Shown here: piece after piece, positions 1-13,310 of the stretch
Position numbering within the stretch: the first letter of the stretch is position 1
Layout of the letters: every line of letters starts with the position of its first letter
From: Megalobrama amblycephala
Taxonomy: Eukaryota > Chordata > Actinopteri > Cypriniformes > Xenocyprididae
Assembly: GCF_018812025.1 (NCBI RefSeq)
Contig: NC_063049.1
Span: forward strand, 5,951,013-6,015,012
DNA: 64,000 nt
Direction: 5' to 3'
The notes under the pieces: generated by a model
Told to the model about the DNA's origin: nothing
The model's input: the letters and a program-made list of their open reading frames with translations, nothing else
Databases searched by the model: none
Made by a program: the position numbers and the translations under genes

Positions 1-290
1 GCTAAACTCATATCAGGAACGTTATTAAATGACCAACGGAGGACCGGGTGGGAACGTTCTGTTAATGTCCCAAATGTCCTCTTTGTAACGTTCTTTTTTT
101 GACCATAAAATAACCAAAATGGAACATCCTCCTAAAGTCATATAAGAAACCTTGAACTGCAGCACTTTCATTACCAAAAGAGGACGTTTTAGGAACGTCC
201 TGAATGTTCTGTAAAGGTTCTGAATTTTCGTCACCTTTAGAGAACTTTTAGGGAACGTTGCGCAAGGTCCTGAGAACATCGCCTTCTATG
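1..290. repeat. Degenerate AACGTT/GGAACGTTC-rich dispersed repeat
   Basis: The stretch is built of irregular units containing GGAACGTTC, GAACATC or AACGTTCT, spaced roughly 20-50 bases apart. A similar but more A/T-rich array occurs at 29190-29612. No coding potential was recognised. It is probably a fragment of a fish dispersed repeat cut by the window edge. Confidence 0.45.
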
Positions 291-387
291 TGGGTACTAC
301 ATGAAAACACCTCCATCTTCTCACTCTCTCCTTAGTGCTGTTTTCACATGGACTAATCTACTGGTGGTGGTCGTGGAGCTTGAGGGG

Positions 388-527
388 TCAGAACAGGAAG
401 CGCTGGATCTTGTTGCCCTGGTGACCAACGTGGTTCTGGAAGATCACTATCTCATAGTAGGGGTTGTTGTTGTAGTGGACCCTGGAGTCATTCCTATCAA
501 CTCCAGAGGGGAGAAGCAGCGGATGCA
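388..527 (-). other. Unrecognised open stretch ending in a stop codon (possible terminal exon)
   Basis: Read on the minus strand, this stretch encodes a peptide that includes YNNNPYYEIVIFQN and ends KIQRFLF followed by TGA at 390-388. Its composition is protein-like, rich in aromatic residues and free of low complexity. An AG preceded by pyrimidines just upstream could be a splice acceptor. I do not recognise the family. It may be the last exon of a gene otherwise outside the window, a pseudogene fragment, or chance. Confidence 0.2.
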
Positions 528-550
528 CTCATGCTTTCTCTCCAACTAGC

Positions 551-890
551 TGTTTTATTCAATCACACTTGTTCTGCACATACGACACGTGTGTTGAATG
601 TTCCCTATGTGTGAGGAGGACCGGCCCAAATGGGCAGATGAGTGCCTGATGTCAAAAACAGGATCCAGATTCCAGGACAATTGTATTTTCAAGGGCATGT
701 GGAAATGTGTAATACATTTAATTTCACAGCATTACCTTAAATATTTTCATATGCCTATGGATTGTATGTTATTTGTATTTAATCCCCCCAACCCCATTCT
801 TTATTAAATGGATTCATTCATGTGTGAGCTTTTAGACTGTGCAGGATAGAAATGAGGGTAATAACAGTGAATAGATGAAGAGTCTTAAGC
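551..890. other. No gene seen
   Basis: Only short chance reading frames are present on both strands, and no recognisable repeat boundary or RNA gene was found. Confidence 0.4.
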
Positions 891-1092
891 CCTATTCGGA
901 CGGGATTAGTTTTACATGGGGAGGTGGGGTAAAGTAATCATTACCAGAGCTTCTCAGTGATTTTAGTCCCGTCCGAATGTGCCATCTCAGTAATCATTAC
1001 GGACAATGTCAGTAAAGATGACGGCGACTTTTACCTTCTGTAAAAAGGTCCGGAAAAATTACCTCAGGTAATACTAATCCCGTTCGAATAGA
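891..1092. mobile_element. MITE-like element with inverted ends CTATTCGGACGGGATTAGT
   Basis: The 19-base sequence at 892-910 is repeated in inverted orientation at 1073-1091 with one mismatch. A further related inverted copy sits inside, around 960-978. The roughly 200-base length, the terminal inverted repeats and the lack of coding sequence fit a non-autonomous DNA transposon. No convincing target duplication was found, so the superfamily is open. Confidence 0.6.
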
Positions 1093-2160
1093 CCTGCTGT
1101 AAATATGTACGGTAAAATTCCATCATTTCCTGTTTAAAAGTAGTTTTCTGCGCATTTTTCAAGCATGGAAGCACTTGAAGAAACATTAATTTGTGTTGTA
1201 GGTGGTGGGAAACCTCAAGTATTTTCCATACCATTCAGAGCAAAAAGAAGATCGAAGCAATTGTCAGAGGCACAAAACTAATGTGCATATTACCATCATA
1301 ATACAATCAGAATTTAATTAATAAATCGTTTGACCAGACCTAACTGTTATATATAGTTTATATATTTAGATTATATGTGTTTGCGCACATGGTATCAGGA
1401 AGCAACGTATACCCACATGACGACAGGGAGGTGACGGCGATGCGTAAATCGGGCTTTATTCAGGTAACCAAGTCCCAATCTGAAAAATATTTCTGCTCAA
1501 ATTTACCTTTACAGCATTCATCATTTCAGGGTTTTTTTTGTTTTTTTTTGATGTATGACCATCACCACTAGTTTATCTTGTATTCCTGCACAAGGTGACA
1601 TTTTTAGTCTCCTACATATTACTGACTGAAAAGAAAGTATTTATTCATTAAAACTTACCAAACAGAACCAGTATTTCAGGAAAAACTGACCACTGCAGGT
1701 GAGGGCTTTTATTTCATTACTGTGTTAAAGAGTGATAATTGCTTGTAATTTCATACACACCGCCAGCACTGTATAGACCACTTCTAACAATGCTTGCTTT
1801 CTTTTATTGTGTTCATTACATAAAGGACAGGCACTGTGCCTGCTGTAATTATGTACAGAATTTGTGTAATAAGATATTACTGGGACACCAGAAACATATG
1901 ATTACTTTTGGCATGGTTTTTGCAGTGGCATGGAGGAAACCAGATGCTGCTCAAATCGAAGTTTCAATTGTAAAGCACATACAGCATCAGTATCGCAGAA
2001 TGATTGTGGGTCTGTTAATGTTCAAATTTATTTTTATTTTTTTGCGGTTTTGTCATTTAGTGAGTATTTGGTTGACACAGCTTTTGAGTTCTGTTAATAT
2101 TTCGTAATAAAAACCATACTTTTAAATTACTGACAATAAAATTTTGATTCTAATGTCATT
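1093..2160. other. No gene supported
   Basis: This is A/T-rich sequence. A 122-codon frame at 1739-2107 on the plus strand has no recognisable domain and no splice context, and is treated as chance. Nothing else can be assigned. Confidence 0.4.
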
Positions 2161-2164
2161 TTAA

Positions 2165-2285
2165 TGCACATTTTACAGACACGCTAATCCAAAGCAACTT
2201 ACATTGCATTCAAGACATATTTATTTAATTTCCCTGGGAATCGAACACATGACATTGACATTGCTCTACTGTTTGCTACAGAATT
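2165..2285 (-). repeat. tRNA-derived SINE fragment
   Basis: On the minus strand this reads as a decayed tRNA-like head (TGTAGC box A remnant, then a GTTCGATTCCC box B) followed by the tail containing GTTGCTTTGGATTAGCGTGTC. This head and tail organisation is a very common teleost SINE type. It lies in the 3' flank of the sacsin-like gene and in the same orientation, so it may be part of its 3' UTR. Confidence 0.6.
2220..2225 (-). terminator. Candidate poly(A) signal AATAAA for the sacsin-like gene
   Basis: This is an AATAAA on the minus strand about 275 bases past the sacsin-like stop codon, inside the SINE remnant. No closer canonical signal was seen. Confidence 0.4.
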
Positions 2286-2499
2286 GTCCAATATACAATA
2301 ATATAAATGTTGCAAATAATTGTAAGCAAGAGGAGAACCAGACTCAGAACCAGAATTAACAAAACATGATTACAAAGAATTAAGAATTTCCAGTATGTAT
2401 AGTAGCAGTACTAAATGGATAATAAAAAGATCAGCATTGTTACTTGAAAAGATCCTCATGATCATCTCAATAGAACATATTAAGTAGTTTTAAGCTATT

Positions 2500-5400
2500 T
2501 CAAGAAATGTATACTTCTATTTTTTCTAAAAGCTTTGTTGCAATATCCACTGCCTGTCTGGCATTATTAAGGCTGAACTGCTTGTTTGGAATGTGAGGAA
2601 ATTGGTGATGGTTTGGATACTGGGTTTTTTTGCCATCAACACCAAGTTCAGTCAGTTGTCTCACAGTGTTGGGTAAAGAAGTCAGCTGTGAGCTGTAATG
2701 GGACACCTGCTGAGCAAGGCTAGTTATTGAGCAGTTGTTGGGATGCTGTCCACTTTTGTTGTACATTGCTGCTATCAGGGCCTTTTCCACAGCCTGATGC
2801 ACCTTGAACAGACACCACTCTGAGCAATCTCCTCCAGTGTCGTTGTGAGCTGCTCTGATGTCACATTGAGCCTGTTCAAACCAGCGTTTTGCCTCTCCTC
2901 TGTTTGGCCTTGGTGTTTCTCTGTGGTATGACCAAAAGTTATAATGCCTTCTAGAGTAGTTTTTATAGAACCTCTCGCGTCCCTTCCGGTGGCTTCGTGC
3001 CTCTGTGTTCCACGTGTCATAGAAATCTCGAAAGTCTCTCCAGGTTGAGGATGTGTTATGTGCAGTTTTCCCTTGTTGTAGTTCCTCAATTCTGTTTTGC
3101 AGGTATTTAAATGCCTCATTGGCAAGTTCTTCGTTGCCTGGGTTTTTGTCTGGATGCCACCGGAGGTAAAGACGTTTAAGGGCTTTTTGTTTGTCCTCAC
3201 TTGACATATTCCAGATTTCATTTAAGCTTTGGTCAATTTCTCTTTTGATCTCTTCAAATGTCTCTGGAAAGACTGTTTTGGGTGGAGGTCTGGATGTCAA
3301 AAGACGTTCTATATCTGTGCAGGTGGACCCTGTTGACACAGTTGCCTTTTTTTCTCGTTTAAATTGGTAAAGGTCAAGTGAACTTACTTCAGTGAAGTCA
3401 TCACTGCCAACTTGTATTTTATATCTGACTGGAAATTGTCTAATTTGTCCAAGTGGATCATCCAGTCGGTTTATAACAATGGCATAGAAATATTCACCAG
3501 ATTCGTCCTTGCTGAAGCCAACATACTCTCCACTTTCAAAGTTGTTGAGGAAGTTCATATCAAGGCAGTCATGCCATTCTTCAGGAATGCGACATCCAGG
3601 TTTCGGTAAGGCACTGTGTCCTTCCTCCTTGTGACCACTGTTATGAATGCCATGATTTTCCAATGTTTTCTCAACATCCTCCATGTTATCACACACCAGA
3701 AGTTGCCCAAGGACTAGAAGGCTTGAGATGGTCAGGCAGTTCTTTAGAAGAGCATTGATTTCTCTAGTAAGACACATATTAACTTCATTTACTACTTTGT
3801 GGGCCATGTCATCATTGTGTTTCAAGTAGAAACTGCATTCGTCTTTCTGTTTTTTCACATAAACACCTGTTTCAGCCTTACTATCTTCAAGTGGCTCATG
3901 GTTTAACAGAAGTTCAGTTTGAAGTGTTTTGCAACAGATAATTTGAATCTTAGAAAAGATTTCTTCACACTTTCCTGCAGCTTCAGACTGTGAAACATCA
4001 CCTTTGCTGTCTTCTCTGATGAGACAGACTAGTCCATGAAGAAAAGCAGCAGAAGACAAGTGTTTGTCAAACCAGCCACTGAATTCACATTCCCCTTCAT
4101 CACAATATTGGACACTTGCTCCCTCCAGGTTTTCAGAAATTACATCTGAGAGAAATTTGGGGCGAACTTGCTGGGGAAAGAGTTGCAACAATGTTTGATG
4201 TTCATAGTGATCATCTCCAAGATAACAGCAGTTTAATTTTTCCAGCAGTTTCAGCTTGGTTTCCAAAGGACCCTCAAGTCTTGCAGGCTGGAAGACTGTG
4301 TCATTGAAAAACAAAGTGCTGGATTCATAGAGTCTTCCATCTGTTGATGGAAGATAAAGTGGGTCATTTTGGAAAGAGGTTTTGTCCTGTTCCTCTTTCA
4401 GCAGGCAAAACAGCTGTTGTACAACACGCTTCACAGCTTTCTGCTGATTTGCCTGAAGGCTGTCTTTGTCAAAACTATCAGAATGGATTTCTTGAAGAAC
4501 AGTGATATATTGATCGATGGTGGGGCTCTCCTTTACACCAATCTTTTTGAAGAATTCTTCAAATTTCATGTAATTTGGGGGAATGCGGTACAAATAAGGC
4601 CTAAACTCAAGATCATGATGTAGCACAAGTGCTGTCTGTTTGGCCTTCACAAGTTCTGTCCCATTTTCCACTAAGATAATGGGGAGGTCTGAGAACAGAG
4701 AGGCATCAAAATTTATTGACTGTAGGTGTGCGTATGATTTGCTAAATACTGTGTTTCTTGTTTCCAGCAATGTGTCAGTGAGACACTGAGACCTACAGAT
4801 GTTTTTCAGATTAGCAGATATTTGTTCAGGAGGTGGAGTCTCCAAGGCTCCGGCATCCTTCATTTTCTTTATGAGATGTGGAGAGCAGCGTTCTGAAGGT
4901 AGAATTGGCATAGAAGTCCATATCAGATAATGGTGATCACTGTCAATAAGTGATCCACTGATTGCAACAACCTCCCTCTCTTGAGCAAAGGCCTTATGAT
5001 AATCACAAAGTGTTTGCTGAATTTGCATTGGGAAAATGAATTTAATGTTAGCAACACTGTTCAGTAAATTTGATTTATCATTACTTTTTGACAAAACCGT
5101 CTTGAACAAAAGTTTTGATCTTTCCTTAAGAACATCTAGAGGAGTATTGCCTTTTGTTTCAGGTTCAATTTGTTTTGCAAACTGAATGATTTCCTCATGA
5201 GACACTTCATGTTTCAATCCAAGGCCCTTTAGAAGCCAATTAGCTTCAGTACATTTATCTCTGAAAATCTCCCAAAATGTTTTTGGCACAAATCTTTCTT
5301 TTGGAAGCATTACCTTGTAAAGGGGTACATTGACATCATAGAAGTATGAAGCCACCTGAAGAGAGCCATGGATGTCTCGAATAAATCTGACATCTCTCAA

Positions 5401-8400
5401 TGCAGAGACAACCCTGGGGTCCACTGGTCCAAGTTCCACTAAAAACCGCATTAAATCAAGAAGCTTGGCCTCTTTCATCATGTGCACAGAAGGAAGAATA
5501 AACTTTACACAGAACTCTAAATCATTTAGAGTCTGTATTTTTAGATGTTCTGCCAATTCTAGGTTCACCCAGGTGTTCTTGAGGAAAATACTGTCACATC
5601 CTTCAACCTGGTACAAGTTTGGAAAGTCATCCTGATGCTTAGAATTCAGAATGTATATCGTGTGTAAATCAATCCTTTCTCGTTTTCCGGTTATTGACTC
5701 AAACAGGGGCAATGACTTGAGCATCCACACATCTTGACTCTTGTTATTGGAATCTCTGATCCCACGTTGTAAAAAGCATTGAAGATCTACATATTCATCT
5801 TTAGACAGCTCCTCAAACTGTGAATGAGGTACATGATAAACCTGCTTCAAAACAGCACTGCTGTTTCCTGTTTGCAGAAGTTCTGGATACATATACTTGA
5901 GACGGAACTCAATTCTGACATCAAAGAAAAAGCTGAGGTCTAATTTCATGAACCCCAGTTTTATGAGAATGGATGCTATTTTTTCATCTTGATGCTGAAT
6001 CACTTTTGATATGTTCCCCATTGTTTGTAAGAAATGTGCGTTATTTTGACTGGGGCAGATTACTGGTAAGATAGGGCTGTTGTCAAAGTGCTTCTTTATC
6101 TCACTGAAGACATTCAGATTTTCATTTTGGTTGCTTTTCTCTTGATCATCAAAGAAACTCCATAATGTTTTCAGCCATTTGATCATCTCTGCCTCCGCTT
6201 TGTAAAGCTGGCACCTTTGATCAGGTAATGACTGACTAAGCAGTTGAGCAAGTTCTGGTTTCAGATATGTTGCTGCTATGTCAATTGTTAAGTCCTTAAT
6301 AAAATTTCCCTCACACAGAATTTGGACATGTTTTTTATTGACATCATTGTCTGCAAACATTTCTTGATGTCCCTGGAAAAGACTGCTAAATCTTGATATC
6401 AGCTTTGGGGATTTAGAGTCAAAGACTCTTAACATCTGATCTTCTGTGAGGAGAAGAGGGAGCTCATTGAGGTCATGGACATTTTTCTCATTGGCATTTG
6501 TCAAGCAGAAGCTCAGAAGTTTTGAACATCTTGTTTTGTCTTTGATCCATGTCTGGTTGATGGGCAAAGGCAAATCACTAGTTGTCTGGGAAGGGTCATT
6601 CAGTGATCTTTGCTTTAAGAAATGCATCACTGTTGAAGCACTGACTTCTGTCACATTCACACCAGCTCCTATGAAATTCTTTTTTATTTCATTAATTTTC
6701 CAAGAGTTTGGTACTAATTTCATCCCGATGTCATCAAAAATTTGGAAAATTCCTTCATAGTCATCAGTTGTAAAATATGGACAATTTTCTGAATGTGGTT
6801 TAGACAGACTGCACCAGGTAACTGTGTATTTTAGTGAAAGATGTGATGACTCAGAAACAGCGTGTACAGTGGGTATCACAGGAAGGTCACGTTGGCTGAT
6901 TGATTTATAGACCTCTTGGATCATCTCATGCCAGACTTTGTCAACTCCTGGAGAAATGCATGGAAAGTAATTAAGGCAAGAAGACTCTAGCTCTGACTTG
7001 AGGAATACAAGAGCTGTAGGTGTATCTTTCTTCGTGACTGAACACAGACGTAACAGGAGGTCAGCATAGAGTGGTGAAATGATGTTTACTTTCAGTGACT
7101 GGTTCCACTCTGTTTTCAGACTATCACCATCTTCTTTCCACAAGTCACGTCTAGAAGAATCTACTTCAAAATTTGCATTCACGTGGACTGGTAAACCAGT
7201 TTGTCCAGGTAAGGGCAAAGAACAAAATGCCCTGCCAGTAAATGTTTGGTTAAATGAGCTTTTCCAACATGCAGCCAGAGCAGCTTGAGGAATTTTAAAA
7301 TGATCTTGCTTGTTTTTTTGCTCATGGTTTTGTTTTGAGAAGCCAAAGCTCTCTGCAATGACCCACTGACTTTGTTTATTTCCAGATGAGATTTGCATTC
7401 CATAGATGGTTTTGCAGGGTTCTGCTGTTCCTGACATGAGGGATTCTCGAACATGTCTGTGAAAGTTTTCCTTGCTTACCATGCTCTTCTCTGTGTATTT
7501 CTTTTCAATAAGGAAATAACTTTTTTTCCCCTTTCCATCTTCACTGATCTCCAAGAACTGTATTTTTGTGATGTGCTTCAAGAAGACTATTAGTCCTTCA
7601 GGGTCTTCAGTCAAGGCACAGTAAAGTTCCTTGATGTCATGATCTGTGACTGTATGTCTAGATATTTCAGATTTTTCTGCCATTTCCTCTGTCCTGAGAG
7701 GGAGCCTGAACATTGTTCCAGAATTGAGTGCAAACATTTCTGGAAGAAAGGTATGATAAACATCCTCAAAAGATTTTTTTAATTCATCATCAATTGAAAA
7801 CTTGCAGCCTGGGGACTGTTTTGTTATACCTTCCACATATTTTAGATTTGGATCAGAAATGCAGAGCCATTTGTCACCGGTCAGGATAGATGGACAATCT
7901 GTCAGATGATACACAGAATTGAAGCCAAGTCCATATTTTCCAGTTCTCCCTAAAGTGCCATGTTTTCCTCCTTCCCCCAGCTGCTGAATACCTTGCAGAT
8001 CAGCATCAGAAAATGTTCTGTTGTTGTACACACAAAGAGCCGGGCCTTGAACCAGTTCCCATTTCTTGCCGAATATCTTTTTTGTCTTATGTTTTCTTTT
8101 GTCCCACACAAAGTGAATTTCTGTTGCCTGTGCATCATCAGCATTTTGAATAAGCTCTTTCAGAATATCCTTTTTAGATGGATATGCATCAATTATATTT
8201 TTTATTCGGACAGTTAGTTTCTCAGTTTGTCCAAATTCTTCGGCATGAAAGGGAAACCCACTGACTAAATGACTCTTCAGAGTGTGGTGTCTTGTTGTCA
8301 TTACACCAAAATGACAGGCCACAGACCGAGGTATCAGATCATGGGCGAGCTTGACACCAGCTGCAACAGGCATCCATGGGCTGTCATTAAATCTCAGATC

Positions 8401-11400
8401 TTTAGAAAATGTCAACACACCTCTCTTATCAGGTATGAGACAGTTTGTAAGCTTTTCATCTTTGATTTTGTATAGACCTTTCATGAGTATTGTGACACAC
8501 TTATGGAGGTCTGACATGGATAGAGGTTGAGATCCATATAAAGCCTTAATTTCATTAAGTGCAGCAACAAATTGCTCTTTTGTGAAATGTTTGTTGACAC
8601 AAAGGCAGTCCCAGAGCCTCTCAAATTTGGAGAAGATGACTGGAAGCACATAGAGATATGGTTTCTCTTCAAATTCTTCACTTCTGGCCACTGACCTCAC
8701 ATTTACAAAGTGATCCTCAATGAAAATGAATGGAAATGATTTTGCATGGCTAATAATGGGATTTGGATCTTTCTGTTCCAACAAGTAATTGTTTAGATAT
8801 TCATAGCAAGACTGAACAATGCTGAAAAGAGCTGTCTTTTCGAATGCATTGCAGTATTGGTGTGCTTTTAACAGCTGCTGAAGCACAGTCTCAACTGTTG
8901 GATTTGTCAGTACTCTTAATTTTTGCAGAACTGGGTCATAATTGTGTATTTGAAGGTTTGAATGATCAACTGTGAATCCAGTCAAGCTTACTAAATTGTG
9001 ACAAATGTCACTGTAAACTTCAGAGGGTTTTTTGAGAACAGTGGCCTTCTTGTTTTGCTGAACTAAAGGAACTACGGCAGGAAGGAATGGTATTTGAGAC
9101 AGTGTTTTCCAGTGCAGAGAATTCACATCTTCTGTGGAGTCTTTCATTGACTCCAACAGGCACTGAAGACGTTTATGGCATTTAGATTTATCCTGTTGCC
9201 AAACACTGGATATCTTCCCTGCCCTTTCTATGATGTCCTCTAAAGGGAGGCGGTCACTCAGCATTCCCAAATCTGAAAGTCGTTGAATTCTTTTTGGTGA
9301 GAGAAAGTCATTTGCTGTTCCTTCAAGAAAGCGTCCTTCCTTAAGTTCATACAAACAAGCCACTTTGCCAGAAGGATTCACAAGTCGCTTGATAAATTGA
9401 AGCTTCTTACAACTCTGTGTTGGAATGCAAGGGTAACTTTTCAGTAAGTCATCAACAGCAGGATCATTCAAGTCAATGGCATTTAGCACAAGAGTATTTC
9501 TGCTGTGTGTGTTCACAACACTCAAGTTCTTAAAAACAATGTTGTAAAACTCAGGCCAGTTGATTGTTCTCTGTTTGATCTCTGTCTTGAAGCCGCAGTC
9601 GATGAAACTCTGTCTTACCCATGATGGAAGAGAAACAACACTGGAATATGAAGCTCCCAAGCTCAATAACACTTTCAATGCAATGTCTCGAATTACTCGG
9701 TTCCCCTCGATTTTTTGATTCAGAAATCTCACATTGTCCATTGAACACCAATTTTGTCCATTGCTGAAAAGCTCCAGAGATTTGCCATTGGCATTTTGCA
9801 CAACTGCTGAGTAGAATGACTCAACCATGGGTAAAAATGCTTTGCTTACTGTCTGTGTGTTAGGCCAGAATGTATGGAAGGAATAGTTATGGATATGTCC
9901 ATTTTGGGTCATTTTTTTCAGCTCAAGCAGTGTAGTAATGTAGGCAGAGGTTACGGCATCTTTCAGTAAAGCTTTGTTCCACTCAGACTTCACTCCTTTT
10001 TCCCATAGACTTTTCCTATTAGATGTAACAGCAAAAGTTCCATTGATATGGACTGGAAGACCTGTCCCAATTGAAAGAGGAAGAAAGCAAAAAGCCTGGC
10101 CAAAGAGGTTTTCATCAGGGGACCATGCGTTAGTTTTTGCCTCTCTATGCAAAGGTACAGCTATGCCTCCAATTGGAAAAGAAAAGGCATGTTCTTGTTC
10201 ATTTCTTCTCTGAAACATTTGCATAGAATCCTGCGACCCAAAACATGAGTACAAAAGCCAGTACTGGGTGAGGGATTTCTCTGAGTCATCTTGAACTATT
10301 TTAACAATGTGTGCATTGTTGACATCACCACTTCTGAAGGTGTTCTCGATCTCTTGGAAACGTGTGTCATTCGAGACAGGAAATGAATTCATGACTTCTC
10401 TGGATATTTTGAGAGGAGTCTGAATCTGATCATTCCACAGAGGAGTCGAAGCATTTTCAGGGACAATTTGAAGGGACAGTGATGTAATGCTTTTCAGAAA
10501 TAGTAGGTGTGTGTGTGAGTTGTCAGTCAAATGATTTTTAAAACTCCTAATTCGCTCTTCATCATATACCTTTGAACTGATCTCTGACTTGTTGGCTTCC
10601 TCCAGAGTGCGAAATGGTAATTTAATCAAGGTGCCATTGTAAGCTTTCTTGCTGTTTTGCACCGACAGATCACAATCAAAAATTCCTTCATAAGATTTAA
10701 ACTGTCCAGGAAACCTTTTGTACAGTCGTTCCTGGAATGGGTCAAGTTTAATTCCTGGGTTTCCTTTGCTGACTATGTGCTTTTCCAAATGGGTGACATT
10801 TGGATCAAGTATGAGAAGGGTTTTTCCACTTAAAATCGAGGGAATATCACTCACATGGTAAACAGCATTAAATCCAAGCCCAAACTTTCCAATCATCTCA
10901 ACTTTGTTTTCCTTTGATGCTGACCCCACTTTGACAATGTTTCTCCAATCTTCTTCTGAAAAAAGCTCATTGTTGAAGATCCAAAGGCATGGTCCATTGC
11001 AGAGGGCCATTCCATCATCAAAGAGTGTTTCAGGGGGATCTCTATGTTTTCTGAAGTCAAGGAGGAATTTACATGTGGTTGCCCTAGCATCCTCAGCATT
11101 TTGAAGGAGTTCTTTGAAAATGTCACTTTCTTCATCATACTCTTTAAGAATGTTTTTAATTCGTTGAGTAATTGGTTCAGATTGTCCACACTGTTCTATA
11201 CCAAAGGACTCTTGCTCTGCTTGTATGAACTGTGGTTTTAAGATGCGAGTACTTAAGAATGGGACTTTCAACCATCTTGCAGTGATGGGTAGAACTTCTT
11301 CATGAATGACATAGAACTCCTCATTGTCTTGTTTCAGGTCATCAAGTCCTTCAGCACTGATGTCACAGAAGACTGTTTTGGACAAAGACTGCAGAGTAAA

Positions 11401-13310
11401 GTTTTGATTTTGTGCCATAACAGGCACAGGGGTACTGTCTTTTAAAAGCTTCTCATTCTTTCTCATCCAGTCAAGAATGGCAATTGATACTTTAAGTTCT
11501 GTCTTTTTTCCATAAGGAGGACACCTGCAGTCAATTCTTTGTTTTATGTCACAGAGTATGTCTTCAATCTCCTCATTGGACAGTGTTTTCTTCACACCAA
11601 ACTTTGTTAGCAGGTTTTCATATTGCAAAAATTCTTCAGGCACTTTCTTGATGTAGGGGCTTAGATCCAATTCAGGTGGATAGGCTAAAACTATATCTCC
11701 TGGACAAACAAACTCACTTTTATTCCAAATCCAGGGGATGCTTTTTGTGTCCAATAAATTTGTGAAATTTCTCATGTTGTCTTGCATGAATGTGTAAATA
11801 TTGTGCAGCTTGGTTTTGAACTGAAAATCTGAATTTGGGTTGACTATTGATCTCAGTGCAGATAGGTTCTCCAAGACTTTTTCAGCAGGAGGGGGATCAT
11901 AAAGTCCGAGATTTTTGCAGACATGTCCTGTTAGCTCAGATGTAAGTGGCATTGCATATCCAACAACTGAAGAGTACTTTGAATCCCTTACTTCAGCTGG
12001 CTTAAAGAGACCTCTCTTAGGATTTTTACAAATGATTCCATTCAAGAACTTTGGATTTTCACAGGGAACCCACTGCCTTTGCTTCAGCTCTTCTATCTGC
12101 GCCTTGGTGAATTTTGAAAGGAAATCATTCTCATTCAGGACTCGAACAAGAGTATGTGCTTTTTTGAATGCCTTATCTGGTGAGTGGTCACAAAGATTTT
12201 CAATATGATTTATAACTTGGAGTATGTTTTCTGTTGATATTTCTTTTTGCTCTGTCTTCAGGCCAAGACGTTGCAAACTCTGAAGCATTTCATTGGTCTT
12301 TGTGTAAATAGGTGGGGGAAAGAAATCTGCCTCAAAAAGATCCTGAAATGTCCTGTTTCTTGGATCAAAAACGTTTGAGGTTCGTTTGTGTTCTCCATGA
12401 GTTGTCTCAATAAATTTGAGACTTTTAGTTTTCATGAGCAGCTGCTCACTTTGTGAGAGTAGAATGCTACCATTATTCAATATCCAGGTCATTACTGTCT
12501 GTTCCTCATTTTTTTTGATAGAGGCTGTCTCAATGCAGTCAACCAAGCGAACAGCCACCTTAGCTGCATCTAAGAGTTCAATATTCAGAAGAGTCAAAAG
12601 TCTGCGATCAGCTTCATTTGCACACTGTACAATGGTCTCAGGCATTGGCAGATCATTTGGAATGGCTGGATTGGTGGTTGAAACAACTGCTTGCTTTGAT
12701 TGAACTGCAACATATTTCCCAGACATCATTCTAAAGATTGGCAACATGGAAAGCAAGTTCTTTTCAGCATTTGAGAGAGAATCCAAAGAAGAGAGGTACA
12801 TTTTCAACTCCTCTATTTCCTGTGATGAAGCAGAGGCAATGCCTTTGATGACCTGATCTCTGTGTGAGTTCACAAAGACTTGTAGGACACTTCTTGGTGA
12901 AGCTGGAAGAACATACCTCTCAATGTCATGATGTCTAAGACACCCATCTCTTTTTATGACTGTACACCCCACCATCCTTAACACTTTCTGAACATGATCT
13001 GACAAGCTAGACGCTGTGCTACTCTGAAAAATCAAAGTTGTGCTACTCTGCAACCTTGCTAACAATACAGAATTGCCTGAACTCTGTAGTGGCTCCAGTG
13101 GTATTAAAGGTATGTCAATAAAGCTGTTTAATTCTACCAATTCAGTGCTAAGAAACTTCCAGAATTCAGCTAGCCAGCTCTTTGGTGGATGATGATCTTC
13201 TGATGTTTTCCATGTCACATGACCATGGGATATCTTCCAGTCGATGGGTAAATGCTTCTTGGTGAGTGCAACAACATGATTAGCATCCAAATTGATTATG
13301 TTGTATGTGC
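2500..13310 (-). CDS. Sacsin-like exon 7 (giant 10.8-kb terminal coding exon)
   Basis: This is one open frame of 3,603 full codons plus the shared first codon. The acceptor TTTTTTTCAG at 13320-13311 fixes the 5' end; the frame running further upstream to 13386 is intron. The second sacsin repeat has LLQNAEDA and [12 protein letters not shown]. The third has LIQNADDA and [12 protein letters not shown]. Both therefore keep the N-box and the GxxGxG-type ATP-binding loop. The J-domain keeps HPDKNPGN near 3155. The C-terminal HEPN segment begins at [14 protein letters not shown] near 2885. A single exon carrying most of the protein is characteristic of vertebrate sacsin genes. No frameshift or stop was seen. 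Confidence 0.97.

Noticed and set aside
1739..2107. 122-codon frame as a gene
   Set aside because: No recognisable motif, A/T-rich composition, no supporting splice or regulatory signals.
2240..2285. tRNA-like sequence with a box B
   Set aside because: It continues into a SINE tail and has a damaged box A and no acceptor-stem pairing, so it is a SINE remnant and not a tRNA gene.
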